A stretch of DNA of 64,000 bases from Castor canadensis (taxonomy: Eukaryota > Chordata > Mammalia > Rodentia > Castoridae), in assembly GCF_047511655.1 (NCBI RefSeq), contig NC_133389.1:43186295-43250294 (forward strand), read 5' to 3'. Positions 35,248 to 48,660 of the stretch are shown piece after piece (positions within the stretch are counted from its first letter, which is position 1; each line of letters starts with the position of its first letter). The translations under genes and the position numbers were made by a program. The notes beneath the pieces were generated by a model. The model saw only the letters and a list, made by a program, of their open reading frames with translations. It was not told the DNA's origin and did no database searches.

Positions 35248-37585
35248 ACAAAGTTTCTGTTAAGTTAGCATTTAGAAAGCCAAGTCAGGTATAAGGGGAA
35301 ATGTCTTCAGAAAAAGTCAAGCATTTGGGATTAAGACCAGCTTGAGAAAAACAAAAACGAAACCCAAAAAATGGAAATGTAGTATAAATTAGGAACAATT
35401 CATTAAGAATCAGAACAGGCAGCTATTTAATCCATTCAACTCCAAACCAGGAAGTGACTTTCTTTCCTAGAACAGGTACTTTACAGAGGTACTTTACCTC
35501 TGTACTTTACCTGTGTGCTTCCTGGTGAGGCTGGAGAAGACTATTGGGTGTGGCTGGGTTGGGCAGGTGAGTGCAGTCTCCTAATGCCTTCAGGGCCTTC
35601 AGAGCACGCCCTTCTTCCTGTCTCTGGAGGCAGACACTCTCTCCAAGCTTCCTACTCTGTAGCCCTCTTTTCTTTTCCTTCCTGCTGCTTCCATCCCACC
35701 CCCTCCCAATCCATTCCTCTCTTTCTACTATCCCCCCATTCCCATTACATTCTCCTTTTGTCTTTTCCCTCTTCCTCAATACATTTGGGTAGAATGTAGA
35801 TCTGAAGTTTGTATTAATCTATGGATCAGATGAAATTTTGCTTTTTATTATCACTTGAGAAAGTAATTACCTCAAATAACTTTTTTCACTCTTTAAAGAT
35901 CAATTAACTAAATTGCTTAATAGTCATTTAATTTAAACTGTTAAAACCTGACGAAAAGTAAGCTACTGTGCGTAGGGGGTGAGAATAGGGAGGATGCTTT
36001 GAATCCGACCCCCCAACAAAAATGGAAGCACTGGAATTGAGGTTCCCTCTTTCAGTGCATCACAAAGGGCCGCACAGGGAAAGTGGTGGGAGTAACACAA
36101 AATCTCAAGGAATTCCTGGGACTTTTCAGAAAAGTTTTCCTCAGGGGGTAATTTTTCCTTATCTGCCCAGAAGCTTCAATCCCAACTTTTTCAAATGACT
36201 ACAAATATCCTGGGATTATATATATACCTGGGGTTTCATCGCAAAGAAGTTCCTTCAAAACTGATTTCTCCTGGAGCAAAATGCTTACAATGCCTCAAGT
36301 CACTGTCCTTTCAGGAAACATTTAGTATCAGATAGGGATTATCTTCTTAAACAGAAGCAGTTGAGAACTGGACAATTGCCTACCCAGAGACTGTGTTGTC
36401 CAAGAAACTCCACTTTTTGAAGGTGATAACCATCAAGCCCAGAGATGGAAGGGACTTTTCTGCTATCACATGATTCCTGAGAGGAAGAGCCTGGGCCACA
36501 ATTCCATCTCCAGTTTTCAGGTTATGATGACAAAGTAGCACTGGATAATGGGCACATGTATCAATTTCTACAAAATGTTGTCTATTTCATATCCCAGAAG
36601 TGGCTGATCAAAGCAAAGTGAGTCAAAATTGGGTATTCTAGGTTTAATCTCAATAAGAATGAAGAAATGTGATATCTTACAACCTATTGCCTTTTCTCCA
36701 TGTGCGTAAGTCATCTCTGATAGTAACAGCTACAATAAGCCCAAGGTAAATGAGTTTCAGGGAGTGTTCATTTTCAAAAATCTGTTGTACTCTAGGAGTA
36801 TGATGATTTACTCATTTCTCCAGTAGTTTCCAAGAAGAGGTATCTGTATAAAGGACCCACCCAGTGCTCACCTTTTTGTGCTGTGAATAATATCAAGTGC
36901 ACTGAAGATCACTCATGTGCACAGTATTTGCTCTGCTCCAAGTGATATTGCCCTAAGGATTCATGGGGAAGCATAGCTTCCCAGTACTAGAACTCTTCCA
37001 TTTCCTTCAACTCATTCAGAGAATTCAAGCATTTGAGACCCTGACAAGACTTATAATGGACTAGTCTAGTGAGCGATTTTGTTAGACTTTTTAAAACTAC
37101 AGTCTATGATCAAAAACATAGTTTGTGTCTCCCTTTGTATCTATATATGTGTGTATACACATATACATATATAGACACACATAGACCTGAAATAAGTTTT
37201 GTAAGAGAATCCTTGCTCTTACTTTGTGTTATGTACTCTGATGTTTTTACTTTTATGGTCTATTAAATAGATTCCAAGAGTTTAGGTAGTCTATTTAGGT
37301 ACCAAATTGACTTCATAACATTATTGGAGATCTGACCAAGAGTCTGAAAGAGGGATTTAATCCAATTCTCCAATCTTATCTATTAGCAAAGTAAGTTGAG
37401 CAGACTTTAGTGAACTGTACAGAAATTAGACCCAAATATGAATACGATTCTTAATCTAGTTATAGAGAATTGCATGCCTTATGGATAGAAGTCGAATTAC
37501 TTAATTCTCCCTATAGGTCGATAACATCTCTATGATTTCTCTTTTAGAAAGATGTTTCCCCTTAGTCTACAACTAATAGAAGAGA
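35248..37585. other. Intergenic segment without recognised gene
   Basis: 2.3 kb. Apart from the palindrome at 35472 and a TA/CA-rich patch at 37138-37185 nothing was recognised. A pyrimidine-rich block at 35590-35790 gives open frames on both strands by composition. Confidence 0.65.
35472..35514. repeat. 43-nt interleaved palindrome with CTT spacers
   Basis: Order of blocks: ACAGGTA, CTT, TACAGAGGTA, CTT, TACCTCTGTA, CTT, TACCTGT. The two 10-nt blocks are exact reverse complements of each other, and so are the two 7-nt blocks; the three CTT spacers form the loop and a symmetric internal loop. It also contains a GTACTTTAC tandem motif. Confidence 0.9.
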
Positions 37586-37589
37586 TGAT

Positions 37590-37760
37590 TTTGTAACAGT
37601 GTTAAGAATTGGTTTAAAAAGATAACTTAATAAATATTCATTCCACAAACATTTATTAAGTGTCTAAAATGTATGAGGCACAACCTGAGCTTGAGATATA
37701 AAGATATGTGAGATAGTGCACACAATCTTGGATCAAGGTGTGTCCATAGGCATGGAAAGA
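37590..37760 (+). repeat. L2-like relic
   Basis: TCCACAAACATTTATTAAGT, GTCTAAAATGTATGAGGCAC and GAGATATAAAGATATG follow the common L2 pattern. Confidence 0.55.
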
Positions 37761-37764
37761 AAAG

Positions 37765-39810
37765 AGCTAATTATGCAGTCAACCTTAAGAATCACTAATT
37801 ACCCCATTTCACAACTTATTATAAGGCATTTCCTTACTTCAAATAGATTTTCTAGTTGATAAAATGAGGGATATTTTCCTTTCAACTTCACTGTGAATCT
37901 GTATGTCTGTCATGGAGCTTAGTGGTTTTATCTTCAGATTTCATTTCTCAGTCTTTTTCCTGTTAAGCCACATGCTTTTCTGTCTTAGGTGAGGGTGCTT
38001 GACAAGCCCTTTTCCAAAACATTCAGTGAACAAAACATGCCCTAGCTTTAGAGAAAGGATTTCTCATTTTGTTCCACAGGAACCACAGTTCTTAAGACAG
38101 TGGGATTTTCCACCATCTTTTTTTTTCTCCTTTATCTCCTTTTGCCCTCCAGAAGAGGTGTATAGAGGGAGGAATCTGGAAAGTCTCGTTCCTCTTGACA
38201 TTGACCAACGGACATTGTTTTTCAAGTAGCCTGTGGTGCAGAGCAAAAGGAAGACAGGCACAGAGAAAAGAAACTGGGAGAGGTCTGGTCACTGGAGGGT
38301 ATGTGTTCTGTTTGTTCCCTCTTGTTCTGGCAGAGAATTGCTTGCTCTTATAGATTCTCAGCTTGTTTCCTCTGAGTAGAATACAAGTCCCCTAAGACTG
38401 GCATCAGAAAAACTAAGAATACTTGGGGGACAGCACGAACTTTTAACTAGACAAGGTTAGAAGGTCACGCTACTAGAATAGTGTAAAGGAATTTTCTTTC
38501 TACACTTCATTTTCCCCCTGATTTTATGAAATTGGGCTGGATGAAAAGTGTTATCAGTTCTCTCTTTAAAGTGAATGACTTGGTCGTCAAGTACCATTAT
38601 ATTCAAGTAGTCAGTGGAGGCTTTTGGAATCATTGCTAAAGAAGGATTCTAACCATGCCATGAAGATTATGCTGCTGTATAATCAGATAACAACCATCAG
38701 AAAAAGTTAGTGAATCTTAGTTTCAGATATTTGTTGGGGGTAGATGCCACCTCTTTTTATAATTGTTATGGAAGGGTAATGGCATAAGCCGAATATTCCC
38801 TCACTTTCCCAAGCCTTCCATTTTCTTTGTTCAAGGGATGCAACTCAACATCTTAACCTGGTTTCTCAATGGCACTTTTCATAGTAATTTCTCTTCTGCT
38901 AACATCTCAGGGCAGGTGCAACAGAGAATGTAAATACTGTAAGCTAAGTTAGGCAGGGTGCTGAGTGGAAATAGAAACTAGGGACAGAAAACAGGCCAAT
39001 ATATGAAATCCACAAATTGTGAAAGATTGGTCATTTATGTAATGCATTTTGCATAGCATAGAAACCTCTAGTTTTCTCAGATTAAGAATCAGGATAAATC
39101 ATAAGTACCATCTCAAGTTGGGATCTACCATTATTACATCAGATCATTCCTATCACTGCTGAGAATATTTCTCCTCTGAAAAGCTCATATTTGAATCTAA
39201 GGATCTTTCTTGATGGATGTATAACATAGTTCCATCAGTCAGCCCATACTATGCACCTGGGAGATGCCAGTGTATTATTGTGATTTAGATTTTCTCATTC
39301 CTCTTTGGGGTTAGAGATTGTTTTTTCTTCAGGGCTCAAATTGTTAGGTATAGTTTGGAATTTTATTACAAAATTATATCCCACAATATTAGTTGTAGAA
39401 TTATATTATACAAAGACAGGAGCTGCATATATCCACAGATCGTAGAGTTTATGTTAACATCAGTAAAAAAAAAAGAGTAAGTTTTTGGGCATCAAAAACA
39501 GCCTGGCACAACCTCAGCTTTTAAGTGTTATTTATTTAAGCATCTTTCTACAATGCTGGCATTCTCACAAATAAATATAAGCTTCATAGTAATATAATAC
39601 AGATATTGAGTCCACAGACCCAGTCTCAGCAGTGAAAGGGAAACTGGAGGTCCAGAGATTTAAAAAAATATATATAGCTATTCCTGTTGCACATTGGTGA
39701 ACAAGTTGTTTTCACTAGACTCCAGGACCATCATGTTAATTATGTGTTGCATTATACAGTTTCTAAAATATGGACATAGTGTTTGATGTGAATATTCAGC
39801 TCCAATGAAA
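37765..39810. other. Intergenic segment without recognised gene
   Basis: 2 kb in which no gene, RNA or confident repeat was recognised. Confidence 0.65.
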
Positions 39811-39814
39811 GTAG

Positions 39815-40240
39815 TATAAAATGCATGCACAACTCTGAGTACAAAGATATTAATCAAATTGTTGCAATATTAAAAAGAATGGGAAAAAACTCATTGCCTG
39901 TTTATAGGATGAAATAGTTCTTAAAATCCTTTTACAAAGAATGTTAAATGTAAAAGGGTATGAACTTTTATGTATAATACTTCTAACTTTATAAATATAT
40001 GCAGTGTGCAAAAGTGTATAGAAAGACTAAGTAACAGTCACAAATTTGGGATTTGTAGGCATTACCTGTCATCTGAAGGGCAGAGCTATATTAGCACTAA
40101 CTTGGAGGAAAACTGTTTGAGGATTAGTAGTAGCTTTCTTTTGGAAATAGCACAGGATTTCCATTTTCTCCTTATGTGCTGTAAGTTTTCTTCAATTTGT
40201 ACACTTTAATTTTATACTATAAGAATAATCAATGCTGCAC
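39815..40240 (+). repeat. Ancient L1M fragment
   Basis: L1M ORF2-end/3'UTR style: TAAAAAGAATGGGAAAAAAC, AAGAATGTTAAATGTAAAAG, GTATAGAAAGACTAAGTAAC, TTTTCTTCAATTTGTACACT. Confidence 0.5.
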
Positions 40241-40609
40241 TACTAGCAAAAAATAATAGCGTGGTGTGTCAACACTGAGATTTATTTCCTTCTACTCCTT
40301 CTAAATGTAGACAGCATAGTATTCTTGCCATGAAGAACAACGGACTGAATTTCCCTGCTCTGCTGTTACTGCAGAAAGAGGGTCTTCTTACAGTGTTAAG
40401 GACAGTTATTGGGCTCTGTGTTTTTAGGTTACACTGCCATCTTTGGGGCATGGCTGGCCTAACTGGATGTCACCATTTGCTGATGATGTCAAATGCACAA
40501 TTGTAATATGATTTTGTTATATAACTGGTTATTCCAAGGATTAAGATGTAGATGAAACTCAAATCATTCTCTTATGCTTGGTTCATTAAAACAACTTCCT
40601 TCTTTACTG

Positions 40610-40900
40610 TTAGCTTCAACCCTCTCCTATTCATGCCAGAATCAACTTCATAAGTGACTAAAAATTTATTGTTCTTCTTTAAATATTTCAGTAACTCTCT
40701 TTAATTTTATTTCAGATTAAAGCAGAAATTCCTCAGCATGTCCCATCTGTAACCCTCTTCCTTCATTCTTCAGTCCTACCAAGTGCTTTCAGTGTTTGGA
40801 GAAGCTGATCTCTTTCTCAACCTTCCTTATTTCTTCCTTTCTCTCCCATTCTGTTTTATTGACTGAGAATGCCCTTATCATTTCTTTTTCAGCTATTTCC
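40610..40900 (+). repeat. L2 relic
   Basis: CTCCTATTCATGCCAGAATC through ACCTTCCTTATTTCTTCC shows the pyrimidine-rich L2 pattern. Confidence 0.4.
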
Positions 40901-40924
40901 TGAGGTTACTTCCTGTTATTATTT

Positions 40925-41355
40925 AAATCTACAAATGTCCCCTGAAAGCTCATATGTTAAAAGCTTGGTTGTCAGCTGATGGGCTTTTGATAGGTGATTG
41001 GATCATGAGGGTTCTACCTTATCAGTGGATTAATCCAGTAATGAATTCATAGATAATGGACTATCAGAAGGTGGATCCAGGTAGGCAGAAGTAGGACACT
41101 GGAGAATGCTTTTGAAGGGTACATCTTGTCCCCAGGTCTTTCCTCTCTGTGTCTCTGCTTCCTAGCCACCATAAAGGGAGCATCTCTATTTCACCACACT
41201 CTCTCTGCCATGATGATCAGCTCACCACAGGTCCAGAAATAGGGAACCAACTGATCATAGTGTGAAATCTCTGAAACTGAAAACCAAAATCAACAGTTTC
41301 TCCTTTTAAGTTGCTTGTGCCAGGTATTTTGTCAGTGATGAAAAACTAATATACT
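40925..41355 (+). mobile_element. Ancient interspersed repeat, LTR- or MER-like
   Basis: Order: AAATGTCCCCTGAAAGCTCA, ATGTTAAAAGCTTGGTTGTC, GATTGGATCATGAGGG, CTCTCTGCCATGATGATCAG, CTCACCACAGGTCC, CTGAAACTGAAAACC, GTATTTTGTCAGTGATGAAA. This is a known widespread mammalian repeat type; I cannot name the subfamily with certainty. Confidence 0.55.
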
Positions 41356-41359
41356 TCCA

Positions 41360-41610
41360 GATGGGACTCAAAGGTCATTTCTTAAGAAGTCTTTCCCAAG
41401 TCCACTAGGCTTGGGCACTCCCTCTCTCATCCACTGACACTGTCATTCATACCACTTTACAACACTTGCCAGGTTGGATTTTATTTTTTACTTCTTCCTG
41501 CACCTGACTTTGAGGGCCTTGATGTTGATCCTAGTTTACCTTTCTTCCCCTAGCACTAAGCTCACAGGTAAATAATGAAGATACTCAAAAAGTACTTAAT
41601 GAATGACACT
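41360..41610 (+). repeat. L2 relic
   Basis: AGAAGTCTTTCCCAAGTCCA, then CACTTGCCAGG, GAGGGCCTTGATGTTGATCC, CCCTAGCACTAAGCTCACAG and AAAAAGTACTTAATGAATGA: the L2 3' end in order. Confidence 0.6.
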
Positions 41611-41619
41611 GGAAATGCT

Positions 41620-43425
41620 CATGGGTCACAATGGTTCCCATATAACTTTTATTTTTCTTAATGTCCTTCATCCATAAAGGGAAGATCATAAAGTGGATTA
41701 AATGAGAAAAAATTTGGAAAGCAGTTAGCATAGTGCTAGACACATTATAACCTTAAGTTTCTCTAACCCCTATCTAGTTTCATGTTCCCCACACCTGGTG
41801 GCTCATGCCTTATTGATATCAAAGTCCTCACCCAGTCAGTGCCTCCCTGTTAAATGCATAATGAAGATGACTTAGTCACTCAATATTTATGCTGATCCCA
41901 TGGATGCATTATGACTTTTGTACCAACACCTCAGCATCACTCACCACACATATTCGTTACCTCCTTATTAAACACACAGTAAGCATCTCTCTCTCTCCTT
42001 TAAATTAGTCATCTGTTAATCACAGAGAAACTTAGCTCTATGGATTTCTGGTGAAAGTGTGATCCACCTTTTATGAAAACCTTTTTTAATGCTTAGGATC
42101 AAACTTTTATGCCAACAGCACCAAATACAGATGGTCTTCAATTTTTATTTACTCCAGTTTAATTCACCTTGCTTCTTTCGAGTAATATATTGACACTCCA
42201 ACCCTTCCCTTGTTAAGCACAATTCAGCCTTATGTGAGCATGAACAAATGCCATGCTTACAAATGACGCCTGCCAACACTCTAGTAACCAGACAATTGTC
42301 AGAACTATCTGTAAAACAGAATTTATTCTCAAAAGAGTTTGGATGACTTCATTGCTTCTTGTCTTACTATTTTAAAGACTAGCAAGATACCTCATATCTT
42401 TTATTTGTTTTATCATCCATACTGGCCAATACTGGCAAAGTCACTGCCAGTAATTTCTTCCTGATATAAAACTCAGCATTGTCAGGCTACTGTTATTTCA
42501 AGTAAAATGCAGCAGAATTTAAAGAAGTTGTCTTACCAAATAATTTTTACTATTACTACCTAATATTTAGATTATATTTAAAACATTGCAACAATCACAC
42601 ATTGTAACCTTCATGAAAGAAGTAAAAAAATTATACTATGTTTTGTGACAATAAGTTGACTTTTTAAAAATGTAACATATAAGTCTGATGTTTAGGGTTC
42701 ATTTATTTGGCTTTCATTGTTACTTTAGGAATACATTTTGAGTATAAGCAAGTGAGTTTTATCCTGATCTTAATACTGGCAACTCTATTTTGCTCCCTGC
42801 CATATGATGTTTGTTGTTGTTGCTGAATTTATATGTAAGAAATACTTTTGAAGAAAAACATAAGTTATCAATCAACTACTGGCTGTAAGGAGAGGCAATC
42901 CTTTTATCAATGGGCTTTCTCATTGATTTGCAATTTTCCAAAAGTTTTAACATTCTCCTAAAGTATCCTGTGTGAAATATCACACCATAAAAGGAAAAGA
43001 TATAGATTAATTCTGGCATTTTGAAAGTCTCAAAGTTATTAATTTATAAATTCAATTTAATTTTAGTTAATTCTATTAAAAATCCTTCAACTTTTTTTTT
43101 TAAACTTGAGTGTATTAGAAGTGCTAAAATAATTTAAAGGAAGAAGCAATCAGTGGAGACTGTACCCAAAAGATATCAAAACATACTGAAAAATGGTGTA
43201 GTACAGTTGTAATAGTAGTCAGAATTATCAACAACCTAATAATCTGCAAGACAATTAAGACTAGAAATGTATTTAAGTATATATGATAATTTACAGTATT
43301 TATTTAATGTTTTATTCTTTTTTAACTAACATTTACTGAGTGTCAGATTCTGTAAAGTGGATGAGAAGCATCAAGTAATCATAAGTCTTACTAGATCATT
43401 AAACATTTAAAAATTGATAACATCA
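41620..43425. other. Intergenic segment without recognised gene
   Basis: 1.8 kb, AT-rich; no gene, RNA or confident repeat seen. Confidence 0.65.
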
Positions 43426-43429
43426 GTTG

Positions 43430-43840
43430 TTAAGTTTATGGTTAAGCAAGTCTTAACCATAGTTGGTGGAAGTATAAATTGACATTCTGATTGAGAGGGA
43501 AATTTAAGAGAATTCTATAAAAATTATTTGCAGATATACCCAGATATAGTATCCTCTTTTAAAAGCTTATCCAATATAAATGCTTCAACTTTTGTGTGCG
43601 TTTATAATTATATGTAAATATGTATATAAATGATCATGTAGTATTGATTATAATAGCAAAATTTAGAATCAATCTTTTTTGGTAATAAGAAAATGGTAAA
43701 ATGAATGCTACAAATTTATGAATACCAGGGAGATTTTTGAAAAAATGAGATAGATTTGTATGTGCTGACATGGAATGATCATGACAATCTGAGAAAAATC
43801 AATTTACAAAGAGCATGATAGAAAAAGTCAGTGACAAAAT
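43430..43840 (+). repeat. Ancient L1M ORF2 3' end
   Basis: GTTGGTGGAAGTATAAATTG, GATTATAATAGCAAAATTTA, GAATGCTACAAATTTATGAA and GAGATAGATTTGTATGTGCT keep the order of old L1 ORF2 3' ends. Confidence 0.6.
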
Positions 43841-44279
43841 CTTGGTATCTGTGTTTCGGATAACTCTAGGAAAAGCAAATCTCCAATCACTTCTCTAAAA
43901 ACTGGCTGTTTTGGACATCTTTTGTGGTGGATTAGAGTTGCCATTTTGACTTCCTTATCTACTTTTAAGGTCTTTGAAGAGCTACATTTTCCACATCCAC
44001 TTCTAGAATTTGTTTTATTCATCTATCCCAAAACCTGTCTTAAAAATCATGAGCAGTTTTTCTGAAAAAAGATCAATTTCTCCTGAAATGTAATTGTCAT
44101 TGTGAGTCATAGACAAGCACCTTCTTGCTAAGGGTGACAGTTACACGAGCTTTTGGAAGATCATTCCAAAGACTGCTATCTAGAGGCAACATGGTTGAAC
44201 TGCAGATTTGTTTTTAGGTGCTTGAGAGAACTGAACTACAATCTTCTAAAACTAATGAATGCATACTGAACTAAGACAT

Positions 44280-44560
44280 TCTGTTAACACTGGAGATACA
44301 GAAATAGAGAAAGCATTGTCCTTGTTCTCAAGGAGCTCACAGGCTAGTGGGCACTGGAAAAGTAATGTGCACATTATTGAAGAGAGCAGTTAAGCAAGCA
44401 GATTGGAGCAGTGGGAAAAATACAAAGCGATGCTCCTGAGAAGTGACCACGGTTGACATGATTATTGAGGGATGAGTAAGAGAAAGCTAAGCAGATGAAG
44501 AGAAGAGAGGGCTGCAGATTAAGGAACTAGGGTGGTGCAGAGTGACAAAAGTATGAGAAA
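44280..44560 (+). repeat. L2 relic
   Basis: ACACTGGAGATACAGAAATA, CTTGTTCTCAAGGAGCTCAC, AGGCTAGTGGGCACTGG, then a purine-rich block ending in AGTGACAAAAG. Confidence 0.65.
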
Positions 44561-45029
44561 CCATGCCATGATCTAGAAACTACAAGTAAGACATATGACC
44601 TCATTTAGAGTAAGAAAAAAGGCCAAGGGCATTCCATGTGCAAATTCTTTGACTAACATACAGAATGATTAATTGGCCTCACTCTAGATAACCCAGCATG
44701 GACCTGTGTCTTTGTGGTGCTCTATCGGATCTCCTAGACTTCTCAGACCTGATTATCACAGAAACAAGTACAAAACTCTCTGCCTCAGTGATACAGTCAT
44801 GGGGCATCTCTGTGTTGTGGTTGTCAACAGTACCCCAGCTGTCATGAGAATTGGAGAGGACTTCCCCAAGGTCAGCTCTTAAAATAGGACCTGACCATCA
44901 CATAGTACAAAAATGTCATTTGTTGTCCAAGTTAAATCCAAGCCTCCGGTTGAAATGCAAGCTCCTTTACATAGCCTCTCACATAGCTTTTCAAAATTAA
45001 ATCAATAGAATTTTGTGAATAACAATAAA

Positions 45030-45280
45030 GTCTTTGGAGTAAAGTAGTACTAAGTTTGATTTTAACTCTGCTATTCACTTAAACTTTAACATAAAAATAA
45101 CAATTTTCCTTAGTTTTAGTGTCTTCATCCATGGCATGGGTACAAATCACACCACATGGTGTTTTTTGACTATTATTTTAGTTTATTTCCTTGCAATTTT
45201 TCTGTTTTTTTCAGTGTTGTTTTGAGAATTAAATAGGATAATGTATTTTGAGTAATTAGAACAGTAACTATTATTTAAAA
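45030..45280 (+). repeat. MIR relic
   Basis: MIR order with an internal insertion: TTTGATTTTAACTCTGCTAT, TTCCTTAGTTTTAGTGTCTT, TTGTTTTGAGAATTAAATAG. Confidence 0.5.
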
Positions 45281-45284
45281 GTGG

Positions 45285-48200
45285 CTGACTGTGTAAATTT
45301 ATAATTTGTATTTTGATTCAGACTTGTTTTTTGTTATATTTGGCTATAAAATAGTCTTGGATTATATCCTGTATTTTTGGAATATATTCTACTTGGCCTT
45401 GTCCAACTTCACCATTTCAAAGATCTTTCCTCAATGCCTCTAAGTGACATTCATTATTCGTTCCTTATTTCCATAGAAATTGGTTTGTCTACTACAGAAA
45501 TAAGAGTAATGATTTTGTTGAATTTAAAATGGACATGGGAACAGATGGTATTTCACTCCCTATGTCTAGAACATAAAATGTTCTCTCTAGAACTGTCTAG
45601 GACAATTTCTGATGCTTATTCAATTGATTTTTATTTTATAATGAGCATTGTTCACAAACAAAAATGATTCTATTGAGAAATTATGCCATTAATAAACGAA
45701 TTATTCTGAATTTGAACTTAGAAATGAATCTACACCCCTGTAGGGTACACTAAAACCCATTTTCAACCCTGCATTCATGGCACACTATAACCCTTTGGAT
45801 AGCCACAAGCCATTTTATTCCCTTTCAATGGCATCCTACTAAATCTTTGCTTTCTCCTACTCTGTCTCAGTCATTCCTTTATCAACCCATGGCTCCCAAA
45901 TCCACAGCACTATGTGCATTAAGGATAGAATGAAATACATTTTTTCTCTTAAAGCATATGCTTTAATTGAAGAAATATATAAAACATTATTACATTTAAT
46001 AATACACTGCAATCAGAAATATCTAGTCCAAAAGGGAATTTTTTAAAAAGTAACTTCTTTGAATGTTTATAAATATTCTCATATTCTAAATGCTTTTATT
46101 TACCTTCACCTAAGACTTTTCCAAGAGTCCTACTTACTCATCTACTAATGCTGTCTCCAAAAGTAATTCCACAAGTCAGAGAATATGGCTCAAACTATAT
46201 GTTATTATATTTGTTTATTAAATTTTATTTCCTGGACTTCCAGGTTCATTTTCAAACCTGAACGTAAGTGCTATATTGTTTACTCCCTAGACAAATCAAT
46301 TTCCTAACTCCTATGCAGTGAAGAGGGATCTTGCACTATGCTTTTTATTTTGTTTGAAATGATGTTTATAAATATGTCACTTTCAGAAGCCTGAGTTGCA
46401 TATGAACAATCCTGACCACTTTGGGATGAAGGGAGTGTTCTGTCTCACTGATAATACTGAGAGAGAAAATGAAGTGGTTCTGATCTGTGTCCACAGATAG
46501 CATGGAGGAATTCATCCTCTAGAGGTAAGTCTCCTCTTTTGGAAGTACCTTTAAGTCTTTGAGTATGGATCAAGAGATAGAATAAAAAGTTCACAGAAAA
46601 AATTTCTTACCCTTCTCACAAGTGCTTTTATCACTTTTAAAAACTTTAATCTATTACTTAAATGGTTAATTTCTTCATTTCTCAAATCTCATAGTGTTTT
46701 CAGTTTTAAACTCACTAGCACTTTGCATTTAATTATTCACTAATTATTCTATAATTTTTAGAATTATAAATGCAGATTTCAAGAGAGATATGTCCATGTC
46801 AAGATATGCCACAAAACTGAGGTGCATATAGGATGCTATGTGGCCAATTGTTGACTGAGTGATAAAATTTCCATGGAACCAGGGTTGTCCCACGGATGTC
46901 ATCAAATTATAGAGTAGTGAAATGTAGCAGAATCTTTGCTGTGGAGAGCTCAACTAAGGTTTGATTATAACAGTTGAAAGTATGTGGAATTTGGAAACTG
47001 TTGCAAAATATATTTTAAAAAAACCCTAGCACTACAATGTTTAGCTATTTTGTACTCAAACTTCATAAAACCTATTTTTTGAGAAATATTTTTTGTTCCA
47101 TTAGAAAATAGTAAAGTCCATGAAATAGACAAATTTGGATCCTCTGTGTTCTGAAGTTTTAGTGTCAAAATACTGGTATTTGTACCATAACTAGCTGGTT
47201 GTGGTCACTTAACCTATTTCTTGATTCCTTGTCTATAAAATGAAAGAATTGGATAGAGATCTTGGGAGATGCCTCAAAATTTGCAATAGGTTTATTTCTT
47301 AAAGGAACAAAAAATAAGAAGTACTACAAATATTTCCTTCCAAAAGGAATAAGCCCTGAAAATCAGTTTATTTCATTTACATTATCTTTCTAGTCACAGT
47401 ATAGTTACTACTAAATAGTTTACATATTTTACAGAATTAAATAATACTACTTTGTTAATTTTTTTCTTAAGCCAGCTTTATGCCTACTAAAAGTAAGCAA
47501 TTGGTGTGTGTTTTTTCCATTTCATTCATCCAACATAATGGTAATATTAGAAGGAAAAATGTAACTTGGTAATGAAGTTAAGTAGTTTGCTAATTTTTCT
47601 TGGTAAGAATTCAATGCTCTTTTTTGGAGTTTTACTTTAAGTGTCAAGATGAGTTAGAAGCTCAGGGGAGGCTGGAATGAACTCTGTCTTCTTTACTTCT
47701 ACATTCACCAACAGCCATTTTCTAAAAGATTCTAAGTAATTACTGCTGAAAGTAGAAATAATTAAAGATGTGCTTTTGGAAAACATCTAGTTGCCAAATG
47801 AAAGCACTATGATTCAGATCAATGAAATGTGATTAATCTATATTTTGTACTTTCGTTGAGATCATTATCAAAAGTAGGGGAAAATTCCTGTGAGGGAGAA
47901 AATGCTAATACTTCCCCTAAGATCTGTTTCTATCATAGAAAGTAGTACTTTGATGTATTATTAAAGAGTTGTCAAAATTTTTTGCAATTCTAAATTAATT
48001 TAAAGTTAATGATATAAGTCAATAAAGTGCAATCAAATATATATACCTATATTTCCTTTTGATGAACATTTCCAGTGGGAAAATTTTTCTTATATTAACC
48101 ATGCTCTATCACTTAGTATTACCTATCTTATGAAATTGTTTAAAGACACAATTGATCTTAGATATCAATTGACCTGTGCTCCTTATTCCTTTTCAATTTC

Positions 48201-48600
48201 CTTTCAGAAATGTACACTTCATTTTTTTGTGAAACATTTTAATAGTAATATTTCTCTAAAGAAAAATATAGCCAGAGGATGCAGATGAAAGTTCTCTTTC
48301 AACGTCCAAGAACAATGACATCTTGGCTTACATGACTGTTTATACAGCTTCAAGACCTGTAGGATTTGCAAAATGTATTGTTTGCTATTTATTAGGCAGT
48401 AGTAAAGGATACTAAACATTTTCTTCAAGTTTTTGGCACATTATTTAAAATCAGAAAGAACTAAAAAAGACTTATCTAAAGTGCTTAGCCATATCTATCC
48501 CCCAGAAGCTATATAATCAAAGATCCACATTGAACTTAGAATATTTGAATTATTTGTGGACTGTTAAAATGTTAAATACAGTACATTATGTATCTTTGAT
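45285..48600. other. Intergenic segment downstream of DSG4
   Basis: 3.3 kb, AT-rich. A small MIR-like piece (about 47195-47250: GTCACTTAACCTATTTCTTG) was seen; no gene or RNA recognised. Confidence 0.65.
48388..48393 (-). terminator. DSG4: Candidate DSG4 poly(A) signal
   Basis: AATAAA on the minus strand 268 nt after the stop codon. A closer AATAAA is at 48604-48609, only 52 nt after the stop. Which one is used cannot be decided from sequence; neither has a striking GT-rich downstream element. Confidence 0.3.
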
Positions 48601-48603
48601 GAG

Positions 48604-48609
48604 TTTATT
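48604..48609 (-). terminator. DSG4: Candidate DSG4 poly(A) signal, proximal
   Basis: AATAAA within ACCAATAAACTC, 52 nt after the stop; would give an unusually short 3'UTR. Confidence 0.25.
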
Positions 48610-48660
48610 GGTTATCATTAGGGCACAAGTTCTCCATCTACAATACTGACCATGAAGCAC

